Assembly (NCBI GenBank): GCA_013289615.1
Contig: JABCZO010000036.1
Coordinates: 1-40,475 of the forward strand
Source of the DNA: Gammaproteobacteria bacterium
GTDB lineage: Bacteria > Pseudomonadota > Gammaproteobacteria > Steroidobacterales > Steroidobacteraceae
Direction: 5' to 3'
DNA: 40,475 nt
This document shows, piece by piece, positions 21,212 through 28,835 of the stretch (position 1 is the stretch's first letter; every line of letters starts with the position of its first letter). The notes under the pieces are model-generated. The model saw nothing but the letters and a program-made list of their open reading frames with translations, made no database searches and had not been told where the DNA came from. The position numbers and the translations under genes were made by a program.

Positions 21212-21342
21212 CGACTCACGCCGCCTTGTGTTTGCCGAAGAGCGCCGCCCGTACAATCCGCACTGTCTGTTTGTGATTGGATTTCCGAACAGCTGCGCAA
21301 CCACGCGCCTGACCGCGTGGCAGCCTACCATACACACGCGCC

Positions 21343-21354
21343 GCGCTTAAGCGC
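21343..21354. promoter_or_regulatory. 12-bp palindrome in the SDR-TetR intergenic gap
   Basis: gcgcttaagcgc is a perfect dyad about 130 bases upstream of both the SDR and the TetR starts. A second dyad, ccacgcg/cgcgtgg with a 6-base loop, is at 21301-21320. Either could be an operator. They are less convincing than the 15-bp dyad nearer to tetR. Confidence 0.3.
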
Positions 21355-21392
21355 AGCTGCGCCGCGCCGCGTTATTGTTCAGGCACTTAAAT

Positions 21393-21407
21393 GTATCCCG
21401 GGGATAC
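21393..21407. promoter_or_regulatory. Candidate TetR operator, 15-bp palindrome
   Basis: gtatcccggggatac has perfect 7-base arms around a central G. It lies 68 bases upstream of the TetR start in the divergent SDR/TetR gap. Length, symmetry and position are what is usual for self-regulating TetR proteins with divergent target genes. No binding data. Confidence 0.55.
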
Positions 21408-21475
21408 TCTCGGCAAGTCGCTGCGCGGGCGCGGACTGGCGCATCCCGGTCGCGCATGCGATAAATGCCAGCGCT

Positions 21476-22186
21476 ATGCCAAAGTTCATCGCCCGCCAGC
21501 GACCTGCGGCCAAGCGGCCAGCAGGCAAGAGCGCCGTACATGGCGGCAAGCAGCGCGGCATCGGTCGTCCTGCCGCCGGCCAGCAGACCGTGGGACGCGA
21601 GGCGCTGGTCACCCGTACCTGCGAAATGCTGATGCAGATGCCGCCCAACAGGATCACGCGGGCCGAGGTTGCCCGCCACATGAATGTCGACCCGTCGCTG
21701 ATCCGCTACTACTTTCGCGATCGTTCGACCTTGCTGCTCGCCGCCGTGGCGCGACTTACCGCTGAGCTTTCGCGCCTGATGGAAGAGGAGCTGGCGCGCT
21801 CGGACCTGACGCCGGCGAGCCGCCTGCGGGCGCGCGTGTCGGCATTGCTGAAACTCAATGTCACCTATCCGTTTTTCCACCGGCTGATGATCGACGAACT
21901 GGTCAACTTCGATACCCCGGCCGCAGTACGCTTTGTCGAGCAGTTGACCCGCGAGGGCGTCGCCGGCTATGCCGAGATCATCGACACCGGAGTGAAGGAA
22001 GGTGTGTTCCGGCGCACCAACGTACCGTTCCTGTTCCTGGCGGTCATCGGCATGTGCGAGTTCTTCGTCAACGGCATGCCGATCCTGCGCATCGCGATGG
22101 GCAAGGACTTGGATCAGCGTGCGATCAGCCAGCGCTATCGCGATTTCATCTGCGACATGATTCTCGATGGCCTGAAGTCGAAATAG
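21476..22186 (+). CDS. TetR/AcrR-family transcriptional regulator
   Basis: 236 residues from ATG 21476; the open frame extends upstream to 21317, but that part would cover the dyads and has no regulator character. A basic N-terminal tail of about 40 residues is followed by the DNA-binding domain: TRTCEMLMQMPPNRITRAEV, then ARHMNVDPSLIRYYFRDRST (about 66-84), where RYYFRDRSTLLLA is the recognition region. The C-terminal part is a helical ligand-binding domain ending ISQRYRDFICDMILDGL. Divergent from the SDR-qor-NTF2 unit, so probably its repressor. Ligand unknown. No clear ribosome site upstream. Confidence 0.88.
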   Translation: MPKFIARQRPAAKRPAGKSAVHGGKQRGIGRPAAGQQTVGREALVTRTCEMLMQMPPNRITRAEVARHMNVDPSLIRYYFRDRSTLLLAAVARLTAELSRLMEEELARSDLTPASRLRARVSALLKLNVTYPFFHRLMIDELVNFDTPAAVRFVEQLTREGVAGYAEIIDTGVKEGVFRRTNVPFLFLAVIGMCEFFVNGMPILRIAMGKDLDQRAISQRYRDFICDMILDGLKSK

Positions 22187-22297
22187 CCCGCCACGCCGGG
22201 GCCTTGATCAAGAGCAAATAGTGCTCGAATGGGGCTGGGAATCGGGAAACGTTACAGCGGCTGCAGATCGCAAGACTCCGGCGGCTTAAGGCGGCAG

Positions 22298-22313
22298 GCG
22301 GGTTGCAACCCGC
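22298..22313. promoter_or_regulatory. 16-bp perfect palindrome, possible enhancer site
   Basis: gcgggttgcaacccgc is fully self-complementary. It is centred about 154 bases upstream of the start expected from the sigma-54 promoter at 22434, the usual distance for an enhancer-binding-protein site. It lacks a T-run, so it is not a typical terminator for tetR. It does not match the NtrC or NifA consensus as I know them. Confidence 0.4.
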
Positions 22314-22433
22314 ATCCCCTTCCCGGATCGCCTGACCTGGTGTCGGCCCAGTCCTACAAATTACCACAACAGGCTGATGCCGCTTGCAGTCGCAGTGCAG
22401 CGGCCGCCTGCAGCCACGCTAAACGAGCTTGCG

Positions 22434-22449
22434 TGGCACGTGGGGTGCT
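22434..22449 (+). promoter_or_regulatory. Near-consensus sigma-54 (RpoN) promoter
   Basis: tggcacgtggggtgct fits the -24/-12 consensus TGGCACG-N4-TTGCW at every defined position except one (G for the first T of TTGC), with exact GG to GC spacing. Transcription would begin near 22460. A sigma-70-like pair (TTGCGT at 22429, TATTTT at 22453) overlaps it but is weaker. Confidence 0.65.
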
Positions 22450-22459
22450 TATTATTTTA

Positions 22460-22580
22460 CAAGGGCCCGCAACAGGCAGATGAATTTCGACGGTTATCCC
22501 TCCCTGTCGAGCCGTCAAACTGCCTGTTTTGCGATATTGGGCGCACCGTGGCCACTCCCAGACGGTGCGCCTATTTTTAT
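22460..22580 (+). ncRNA. Candidate structured regulatory RNA or mRNA leader
   Basis: About 120 bases between the sigma-54 promoter and a strong intrinsic terminator, with no protein frame of its own. A nested hairpin is visible: outer stem acaggcag (22472-22479) with ctgcctgt (22520-22527), inner stem gacgg (22489-22493) with ccgtc (22512-22516). The outer stem is followed by TTT, so it could itself act as an early terminator. The second hairpin is the terminator at 22540-22571. It may be a stand-alone small RNA or an attenuated leader of the GNAT gene, whose ATG is 57 bases past the terminator. I do not recognise a known family (not 6S, CrcZ or RsmY-like by eye). Confidence 0.5.
22540..22580 (+). 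terminator. Intrinsic terminator ahead of the GNAT gene
   Basis: Perfect 10-bp stem ggcgcaccgt (22540-22549) with acggtgcgcc (22562-22571), 12-base loop, then tatttttatt. This is a textbook rightward Rho-independent terminator. The only upstream protein gene, tetR, ends 350 bases earlier, so it more likely ends the RNA started at the sigma-54 site. Confidence 0.85.
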
Positions 22581-22636
22581 TCCCCCTGCTCCCGGTTATG
22601 GCACTGTAGTGCCGCCACCGGCCCCAAGAGCATCGC

Positions 22637-23197
22637 ATGCCCGCCGACCAGCTGCAGCTCGAGACTGCGCGACTGATTCTGCGCCCGCTGCGCAGCGAAG
22701 ATTTCGAGCCCTGGGCACAGATGATGACCGACAGTCAGGCCGCACGCTTCATTGGCGGCCTGCAGGTGCGCGCGGTCGCCTGGCGCGGCTTCATGACCAT
22801 GGCCGGCGCCTGGCACCTGCAGGGCTTCGCGATGTTCTCGGTGATCGAACGTGCCACCGGCCGCTGGGTCGGGCGGCTCGGCCCATGGCATCCCGAGGGC
22901 TGGCCGGGTCCGGAGATCGGCTGGGCCATCATTCGCGAGCGCTGGGGCCGAGGTTATGCGACCGAGGGCGCGGCCGCCACCATGGACTGGGTATTCGACG
23001 TGCTCGGCTGGAACCAAGTGATTCATTCCATCGCACCCGACAACATCGCCTCGCAGGTGGTAGCGCGCAAGCTCGGTTCGAGCAATCACGGTCCCGGACG
23101 CCTGCCGGCGCCATTCGAGGATACGCGCATCGATATCTGGGCACAGACGCGGGCGCAGTGGTGCACGCGCCGCGGGCAGCAGCACGAGCGGCAGTAA
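22637..23197 (+). CDS. GNAT-family N-acetyltransferase (RimJ/RimL type)
   Basis: 186 residues. LETARLILRPLRSEDFEPWA at the start is typical of RimJ/RimL-like acetyltransferases; GPEIGWAIIRERWGRGYATEG supplies the acetyl-CoA-binding R/Q-x-x-G-x-G/A pattern (RGYATEG), and VIHSIAPDNIASQVVARKLG is the usual last-helix region. It transfers acetyl groups to an amine, either a protein N-terminus or a small molecule. Only a weak ribosome site precedes the ATG. It converges on the phenylalanine hydroxylase gene with a 14-bp gap. Confidence 0.9.
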   Translation: MPADQLQLETARLILRPLRSEDFEPWAQMMTDSQAARFIGGLQVRAVAWRGFMTMAGAWHLQGFAMFSVIERATGRWVGRLGPWHPEGWPGPEIGWAIIRERWGRGYATEGAAATMDWVFDVLGWNQVIHSIAPDNIASQVVARKLGSSNHGPGRLPAPFEDTRIDIWAQTRAQWCTRRGQQHERQ

Positions 23198-23211
23198 GTA
23201 ACGGGGCTGCG

Positions 23212-24051
23212 CTAAGCCGGACGGGCGTCGGCGGCAATCGGCGGCTGGGCGCCGTACTGGCGATACATCGGCGCGAAGTCGGTGTTGTAGCAGGCTTCGA
23301 ACAGCTGTTCGAAACTGTCGAGTACGAAATAGGTGCGCTGAAAGTCATCGATCCGGTAGTCGGTGCGCATCACGCGCACCAGATCGAAGGCCAGGCGCTG
23401 CGGCTCGGGGCTCTCGATGCTGTACACGGTCTCGCCCTTGGACGAGAGGATGCCCGCGCCATAGACGCGCAGCCCGGAACCGGTGCGAATCAATCCGAAT
23501 TCCACCATGTACCAGTACAGCCGTGCGAGCATGCGCAGGCCGCCCGGCGTCGCCAGCGCCTTGGGTCCCGCCTCGCCGTACGCCTGCATGAAGCGCGCAA
23601 AGATCGGATTCATCAGCAGCGGCACATGGCCGAAGAAATCATGAAACACGTCGGGCTCGACCAGGTAATCCAGCTCCTCGCGACGCCGGATCCAGACCGT
23701 GACCGGGAAGCGCAGGTGCGCCAGGTGGTCGAAGAATGTCTCCTCCGGTATCAGTCCCGGCACCGCGACGATGCCCCAGCCGGTGGTGGCCTGCAGCACC
23801 CGGTTGGCATCCTCGAAGCGCGGAATCATCGATGCCGAGGCGCCCAGCGCGCGCACCCCAGTCAGAAACTCCGGCGCCGCGTAGCTCTCGATCAGATCGA
23901 TCTGGCGACGGTACAGCGTCGCCCAGATAGCGTGCTCATCCTGAGAGTAGCGCTCCCAATCCTGGGCCAGCGTGTAATCAGCCCCGACACGCGAATAGTC
24001 CCCGCGTAGCCCGCGAGGCTGATTTACCGGCGCTGACGGTGGCTGAACCAT
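23212..24051 (-). CDS. phhA: Phenylalanine 4-monooxygenase
   Basis: 279 residues from ATG 24051, supported by GGAG 6 bases upstream; the open frame to 24114 is upstream leader. The iron ligands of the aromatic amino-acid hydroxylases are all present: H137 and H142 in FHDFFGHVPLL and E184 in YWYMVEFGL. FEDANRVLQATTGWGIVAVPGLIPEETFF and SSKGETVYSIESPEPQRLAFD are family hallmarks. It hydroxylates phenylalanine to tyrosine with tetrahydropterin, iron and O2. No pterin recycling enzyme (PhhB) is in the window. A diverged copy of its promoter-proximal region and first codons sits at 26307-26396. Confidence 0.96.
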   Translation of the reverse strand: MVQPPSAPVNQPRGLRGDYSRVGADYTLAQDWERYSQDEHAIWATLYRRQIDLIESYAAPEFLTGVRALGASASMIPRFEDANRVLQATTGWGIVAVPGLIPEETFFDHLAHLRFPVTVWIRRREELDYLVEPDVFHDFFGHVPLLMNPIFARFMQAYGEAGPKALATPGGLRMLARLYWYMVEFGLIRTGSGLRVYGAGILSSKGETVYSIESPEPQRLAFDLVRVMRTDYRIDDFQRTYFVLDSFEQLFEACYNTDFAPMYRQYGAQPPIAADARPA

Positions 24052-24104
24052 GCTCGACTCCAGGCAATCGAGCGGGCATTCTAACCCCAGCAGCATCAGC
24101 GAGC
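24017..24104. repeat. Direct repeat copy A (5' end of phhA)
   Basis: Covers the first about 11 codons of phhA, its ribosome site and about 50 bases of leader. Matches 26307-26396 in the same orientation at roughly 80% identity by hand count over 24019-24087, including accggcgctgac and ctgaaccatg without mismatch. The two copies bracket the GtrA cassette. Confidence 0.75.
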
Positions 24105-24325
24105 GATGCTGCAACCGGCACCGATCGCATTATCGGGCAATGCCGCTGGCGGTCGACGCCTCGTCCACACTTTTAACTACATGATCAGCGCGCTGACGCC
24201 ATTGGGTAGGGACGCGATCTCGCGGCAGACTGTGTTAAGTTAATGGACAGCCAGTGTCAGCAGCCACCGCTTACCGTCAACTTCGCCGCTTGGCAGAGTA
24301 GCTGCGGTAACTCAACTTCTTTGCA

Positions 24326-24730
24326 ATGCTCAAACGGCCTATGCGGCAATTATTTTCGTTCGGTGTAATAGGGTGCCTGGGCTTTCTGGTCGATACGCTG
24401 GTCCTGTACTTGGCGATCTTTCTGGGAACCGGGCTTTATCTGGGCCGGCTCCTGTCGTACCTGGCCGCTGTTACGGTGACCTGGGTCCTCAATCGGCGTT
24501 TCACGTTTGCGCAACGAGGCGGTGGCACCGCACTGTCCGAGTGGGCTAAATTCTCCGTCTCGCAGCTCTCGGGGGCAACGCTCAACCTGGGAGCCTACGC
24601 TGCCCTGGTTCACACAAGCAGATATTGCGCACAGCACCCGGTGGTTGCGGTGGCAGTGGGTTCCGTAGCGGGCATGATAATCAACTTCACTGTCGCCCGC
24701 CGCTATGTATTCGGTTCCGCCGCCAGCTAA
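24326..24730 (+). CDS. GtrA-family membrane protein
   Basis: 134 residues with four hydrophobic helices. RQLFSFGVIGCLGFLVDTLVLY, RLLSYLAAVTVTWVLNRRFTF and the C-terminal NFTVARRYVFG are the GtrA signature. Members are thought to flip polyprenyl-phosphate-linked sugars across the inner membrane for modification of O-antigen or other surface glycans. The gene is followed after 18 bp by a GT-C-like membrane protein, the natural partner. No bactoprenol glucosyl transferase (GtrB) is adjacent. GC content and codon use are lower than in the flanking genes. Confidence 0.92.
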   Translation: MLKRPMRQLFSFGVIGCLGFLVDTLVLYLAIFLGTGLYLGRLLSYLAAVTVTWVLNRRFTFAQRGGGTALSEWAKFSVSQLSGATLNLGAYAALVHTSRYCAQHPVVAVAVGSVAGMIINFTVARRYVFGSAAS

Positions 24731-24748
24731 TCCGCAGCTTAGGAACCA

Positions 24749-26251
24749 ATGCGCCATTCCACCACACTCGTTCGGATCCTGGGCTTGGTACTGATGCTTC
24801 TGGCGCTCATCTGGCCAGCCCTATACAACGGCCAGCCATTCTATTTTCCCGACACCACGGCCTACATCCGCGGTGCCGATGCCGGATTTCAGGAACTGAC
24901 CGGTGTCGCTACGCCATGGTCGCTCACGGAGGAGACGACGGCCCCGGATTTTGTTGCGGGAGCCGACGATGCTGCCGCGACACCAAGCGTCAGTTCGATC
25001 AAGGATAAAACGGTGCTGTCTGGCCGCTCGGTTTATTACGGCGCCCTGCTCTATATGGGTGATCGCATCGGCGGGTTCTGGCCCACCGTAGTCGTTCAGG
25101 CCGTCGTGCTGCTGCTGGCGATGGCGCTGTTCTTTCGAGCTGTCGAAGCCCCGCTGGGATTGAACTTTGCGATTACAGTCATTGCCGTTGCCCTGACAAC
25201 ATCAGCATCGTTTTTCGTCAGCTTCCTGATGCCGGACGTGTTCGCAGCCACGGTGATTCTGGCATGCGCGAGCCTGATTGGAGCCAAGCGGCAGTTACCT
25301 TGGAGTGATTACCTGCTTTGGCTGGTTCTGGTCGCCGCTTCGCTGACATTTCATACCTCGCACCTGCTCATTGCGGCCCTCATGTTGGCGTTTGCGCTGT
25401 TATGCAATATGGTGCGGCATTCGTGGGCAAACTGGCGCGGGCTTGCGCTGATCGGCATCTGTCTTGCCATCGCGGTTGCGGCAGAGGTCATGTTCGGATG
25501 GGCAGTAACGCGTGCTGTGGGAGCACCGCCTTTGCGACCGCCATTTCTGATGGCGCGACTGATCGAAGACGGACCGGGCTACCGATACCTGAAGGAATCG
25601 TGCCCGCAGAGCAATTTCCAGGTATGCAATTCTCTCAGTCGCTTGCCGATGAGTGCAGACAATTTCATATGGAGCTTCGATCCTCCAGGAGTGTTTGCGG
25701 TCTCGACGCCCGACAGTCGCCGCCTGCTCTCGGCGGAGCAATACCGGTTTGCGTGGGCCGTGCTGAAGCATGATCCGCTGGGCGTTGTGGGTTCCGCTGC
25801 CGCCAACTCCGGGCTTCAATTTTTTTCAACTGGCTTGGCGGAATTCGACATGTCGGCTCCCAAGGACAGGGCGCTCGCCAACAAACTACCCGCGCAGTAC
25901 CGCGCGCGCTTTCGCGCCAGCGCGGCGTATCGGGGATTGGTGCCGACACAGAGCTGGTGGGGCATTGGTCTGATTGTATTCTGGTCCGGCCTGCTGAGCC
26001 TGGCCATCATTCTATTCACAGACAGGGAACGCCAGAGCTTCCATGCCAGGCAGTTAGACCCCGCCGTATGGGTACTGGTCGGACTCGCCATCAATGCGGT
26101 CGTGTGCGGCACGATGTCCGGGCCGCATAATAGATACGAAGCCCGGGTAGCCTGGCTCGTTCCGTTTGTCGCCATTGCGCTGCTACTCGAGCTAGCAAGG
26201 CTCAGGCGCACGAACGACCCGAAACCCGACGTGCTGCCGCGCCGCTCATGA
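24749..26251 (+). CDS. Polytopic membrane protein, GT-C glycosyltransferase-like
   Basis: 500 residues, about 10-11 hydrophobic helices. After TM1 comes a periplasmic loop with FYFPDTTAYIRGAD (D35), reminiscent of the acidic first-loop residue of GT-C fold glycosyltransferases that use polyprenyl-phosphate sugars. A large loop (about 270-390) with two cysteines in ESCPQSNFQVCN is probably periplasmic. No family name is certain; the topology and the GtrA neighbour are the basis for the call. Co-transcribed with the GtrA gene (18-bp gap). Confidence 0.6.
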   Translation: MRHSTTLVRILGLVLMLLALIWPALYNGQPFYFPDTTAYIRGADAGFQELTGVATPWSLTEETTAPDFVAGADDAAATPSVSSIKDKTVLSGRSVYYGALLYMGDRIGGFWPTVVVQAVVLLLAMALFFRAVEAPLGLNFAITVIAVALTTSASFFVSFLMPDVFAATVILACASLIGAKRQLPWSDYLLWLVLVAASLTFHTSHLLIAALMLAFALLCNMVRHSWANWRGLALIGICLAIAVAAEVMFGWAVTRAVGAPPLRPPFLMARLIEDGPGYRYLKESCPQSNFQVCNSLSRLPMSADNFIWSFDPPGVFAVSTPDSRRLLSAEQYRFAWAVLKHDPLGVVGSAAANSGLQFFSTGLAEFDMSAPKDRALANKLPAQYRARFRASAAYRGLVPTQSWWGIGLIVFWSGLLSLAIILFTDRERQSFHARQLDPAVWVLVGLAINAVVCGTMSGPHNRYEARVAWLVPFVAIALLLELARLRRTNDPKPDVLPRRS

Positions 26252-26306
26252 CGAGCTAGCGCTCGCGTTGCTGGTGTGTCATTAGGCACACAGAGGCTGC
26301 TCCCAG

Positions 26307-26396
26307 AGCTGATGTACCGGCGCTGACCGTGCCTGAACCATGCGCGGCTCCAAAGCTTCGACGGGTATTCTAACCGCAGAGGTATGAGTCAGCGGA
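26307..26396 (-). pseudogene. Relic of a phhA 5' end (direct repeat copy B)
   Basis: Diverged copy of 24017-24104. The ATG (26341), the GGAG ribosome site 6 bases upstream and the leader are preserved, and the first residues read MVQARSAPV against MVQPPSAPV in phhA. The similarity is lost after about 11 codons and the frame stops at 26282-26284. The rest of a phhA gene is absent. Confidence 0.7.
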
Positions 26397-26419
26397 GCGC
26401 GCAGGCACAACGCCTCGGC

Positions 26420-26893
26420 TCACGCCGTCGGCCGTGAATCACGGTTGCGTACCAATCCGATCGCGCGTCGGCGCCCATACCCACAGACGAGCAGCAATGG
26501 AATTGTCAGCGCCAGGTAGCCCAGTACGAATCGCCAGTTCAGGTCGGCCAGGCTTCTGGTTGCAGCTCCGTATCCCGCGACACCGGCAAATAGCACCAGC
26601 GCCGCTACGCTCCACCAGAATCCGACCCGAAGCACCCACGTCCTCAGCTTCCAAAGTGTGTCTCTTGGCCCGCTGAGCGCGCGCACCTGAAGCCACAGCG
26701 CCAGCAGCACCGCCACGATGACGAGCACCCAAGGCGCTTTGTGAACCGTGATCGGAAGTAGGCCACCAAACATCGCTGTGTCCGAGCCCGGGTGTCGCAC
26801 CAGCTCCTGGACCGAAATGAATAGCAGCACCGCGCTGGCAGCCGAAACCAGCAGATCACGCGCTGCCTCGATGATTATTTGCAAAGAGCGCAC
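26420..26893 (-). CDS. Four-helix membrane protein of unknown function
   Basis: 157 residues from GTG 26893, supported by GGAGG 7 bases upstream. Four hydrophobic helices at about 10-28, 52-68, 87-108 and 121-139, with basic residues at the C-terminus. It overlaps the preceding small exported protein gene by 19 bp, so the two are translationally linked, and together with the GMC oxidoreductase they form one leftward operon. No known family recognised. A role as membrane anchor or electron-transfer partner of the oxidoreductase is possible but not shown: I see no heme-binding histidine pairs that would identify a cytochrome b. Confidence 0.65.
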   Translation of the reverse strand: MRSLQIIIEAARDLLVSAASAVLLFISVQELVRHPGSDTAMFGGLLPITVHKAPWVLVIVAVLLALWLQVRALSGPRDTLWKLRTWVLRVGFWWSVAALVLFAGVAGYGAATRSLADLNWRFVLGYLALTIPLLLVCGYGRRRAIGLVRNRDSRPTA

Positions 26894-27270
26894 AATCGAG
26901 CCTCCGTGCGCGCCAGCACCCAGCCGTTCACCTGCACGGTGTCACCACAGCTGAAGTCTTCCCTTACCCGTGAGTCCAGTCTTGATAGCAGCGCATCGGT
27001 GTCCTGGGCCGCAATCCCCCGAACGCCCAGCCCGAGCGACGAGCACAATAATCCCGTTAAAACGGCTTGCTTCTCTTCCTCAGGAAACCGCGCGCGGTAA
27101 CTGCGGCCGAGCGCGCAGGCAGCGGGTGCATCGGCGACTAGAGCGCGCAGCTTGGCAGCCGTTCCATCGACGCGCGTGTCGGTGCAAAACCCGAAACCGG
27201 CGGCCAGCATGAGCGGCAAGCCCGAAACGCAGCCAATGGAAACGAGGACGAATCGCCGTGTCTGGCGCAT
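26875..27270 (-). CDS. Exported small protein, putative dehydrogenase small subunit
   Basis: 131 residues from ATG 27270, with AGGA 8 bases upstream (an in-frame TTG at 27276 is the other option). The N-terminus MRQTRRFVLVSIGCVSGLPLMLAA is a twin-arginine-like signal (RRFVLV). Four or more cysteines are in the mature part, and the C-terminus VNGWVLARTEARLCALCK resembles that of small proteins often encoded next to GMC oxidoreductases. Membrane FAD dehydrogenases (fructose, sorbitol, glucose) have a small Tat-exported subunit that carries the flavin subunit across the membrane. By position this is the same role, which is inference. Confidence 0.65.
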   Translation of the reverse strand: MRQTRRFVLVSIGCVSGLPLMLAAGFGFCTDTRVDGTAAKLRALVADAPAACALGRSYRARFPEEEKQAVLTGLLCSSLGLGVRGIAAQDTDALLSRLDSRVREDFSCGDTVQVNGWVLARTEARLCALCK

Positions 27271-27284
27271 GGACAATGTCCTGG

Positions 27285-28835
27285 TCAGCTGATGGAGGAT
27301 TTGAGGTGATCGGAAAGGCGCAGGGCGAGCGCAACGATCGTTAGAGTCGGATCATCGCAGGCATAACTCGGAAACACCGCGCTGCCGGCGATGAAAAGAT
27401 TGCTGATTCCATGGATGCGGCAGTCAGCGTCGACGACACCGCGGTGCGGATCGTTATGCATGCGCGTCGTACCCATATGATGACTGCCATTCCCCAGGTT
27501 CTGCATCGGATCATAGCCGGTGGCGGAACTAGATTCGATACGCAGCCTGCCAATACCGCTGCGACCCAGTTCCTGGGCAAGCAGTTCATGCGCCCGGTGC
27601 ATCGATTGTTCGAAGTCTGCCGGCAGCCGCCAGGCCAGCCGGCACATGCGCATGCCCAGCGCGTCGACGTCATCGATAAGCGTCACGCGGCTCTGCGGAT
27701 CGGGATCCGGACCGCAGCTATAGACGGTGACGAAGCGGCCGGGTGGCTTGCGCCACATCTTGTTGTACAACCAGGTAACGGGCGTTTCCAGGCGATCCAA
27801 AATTCGCGGAAGGTAGTATGCGACCTTGCGATCAAGACTGTCGGACAGCAGGTTGCGCAACACTGCCGGCAGTTTGATGTTGCCGACCCCGGCATCAATT
27901 CCGGCGTTCGCGCTACGGATGCCGATCGCAAACGGCGGCAACTTCTCCCTGCGTCGCACCTCATCGCTAGCACAAAAGTAGCCCTCGACGATGCGGCTGC
28001 GCACGACATGCTGGTCGTAGAAGCGCATCTCTGGACTGGCATCATCAGCAAAAATGGTCGCGACTGCCGGGACGAAAGGGTGATCCATGAAATTGCGGCC
28101 AACAAGATCGAATGCGTTGCCCAGTCCGGCCTTCTGCACGCGGTCGGCATTGAGCAGCAAGCGGGCATTTTCGATGCCGCCGGCGGCCAATATGTAGTTC
28201 TTGGCGCGCGCGCGACCTCGCTTGCCGTTGAGACAGGCAATTTCAACGCCAGTGACGACGCTGGCGGACTCGTTGCTGTCAATCTGGACCAGATTGGCGT
28301 TCAGGTACACCGTAACACCGGCCGCTGTTGCCAGATCGTTCCGGTAGACAGTCCCAAAACGGGTCGGCGGACTGTATTGAAAGACGCCGCTCTTCAACCT
28401 AGAGCCCTGACCCAACTCGAGCGGCCGCGCCTCAGCGGTGCTCCAATCGGCCGGATCGAAGCTGTCGGGGCCGAGCTGGCAGACATCGCGCGCGCGGCTG
28501 TAATAGGGCTCCAGCACTTCCGGTCCAAACGGCCAATCAGCAAGATCGAGAGCGTCGAACGGCCGACACGAACCTTGCCAGTGATTAGTGCTTCCCCCCA
28601 AGTAGCGCAGCCGATCGCGATCCAGGGGAATATAAGCCTGTTGCACGACCTCACCAGCGTAGAGCTTCTGGGTATCGGCGTCGAAGTCGAAGTTGCCGCT
28701 CTCGAAAAGGGCGATCTTGCGGTTGCCGCTGCTCAAATCCCGCGCGAGCGTAATGCCCGCAGCGCCGGCACCGATAATGCAGACGTCCGCGTCGATAACG
28801 AAACGTTGCGGCAGCGTTCGGGCGTCGACGAACAT
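27285..28835 (-). CDS. GMC-family FAD oxidoreductase
   Basis: 516 residues from ATG 28835, since MFVDARTLP is the normal family start; the frame stays open to 28916. FAD-binding CIIGAGAAGITLARDL (about 18-33), GGSTNHWQGSCRPFD, AAGGIENARLLL, NFMDHPFVP and the C-terminal GSHHMGTTRMHNDP, ISNLFIAGSAVFPSYACDDPTLTIVALALRL are typical of the bacterial GMC branch. It oxidises an alcohol or sugar. No signal peptide of its own, so export would rely on the twin-arginine partner encoded downstream. There is no ribosome site at this start; the upstream frame ends TAATG on it, suggesting coupling. Confidence 0.9.
   Translation of the reverse strand: MFVDARTLPQRFVIDADVCIIGAGAAGITLARDLSSGNRKIALFESGNFDFDADTQKLYAGEVVQQAYIPLDRDRLRYLGGSTNHWQGSCRPFDALDLADWPFGPEVLEPYYSRARDVCQLGPDSFDPADWSTAEARPLELGQGSRLKSGVFQYSPPTRFGTVYRNDLATAAGVTVYLNANLVQIDSNESASVVTGVEIACLNGKRGRARAKNYILAAGGIENARLLLNADRVQKAGLGNAFDLVGRNFMDHPFVPAVATIFADDASPEMRFYDQHVVRSRIVEGYFCASDEVRRREKLPPFAIGIRSANAGIDAGVGNIKLPAVLRNLLSDSLDRKVAYYLPRILDRLETPVTWLYNKMWRKPPGRFVTVYSCGPDPDPQSRVTLIDDVDALGMRMCRLAWRLPADFEQSMHRAHELLAQELGRSGIGRLRIESSSATGYDPMQNLGNGSHHMGTTRMHNDPHRGVVDADCRIHGISNLFIAGSAVFPSYACDDPTLTIVALALRLSDHLKSSIS

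Noticed and set aside
22429..24009. 526-codon plus-strand frame across the GNAT and phhA genes
   Set aside because: Overlaps the GNAT gene out of frame and phhA in antisense; protein composition is noise.
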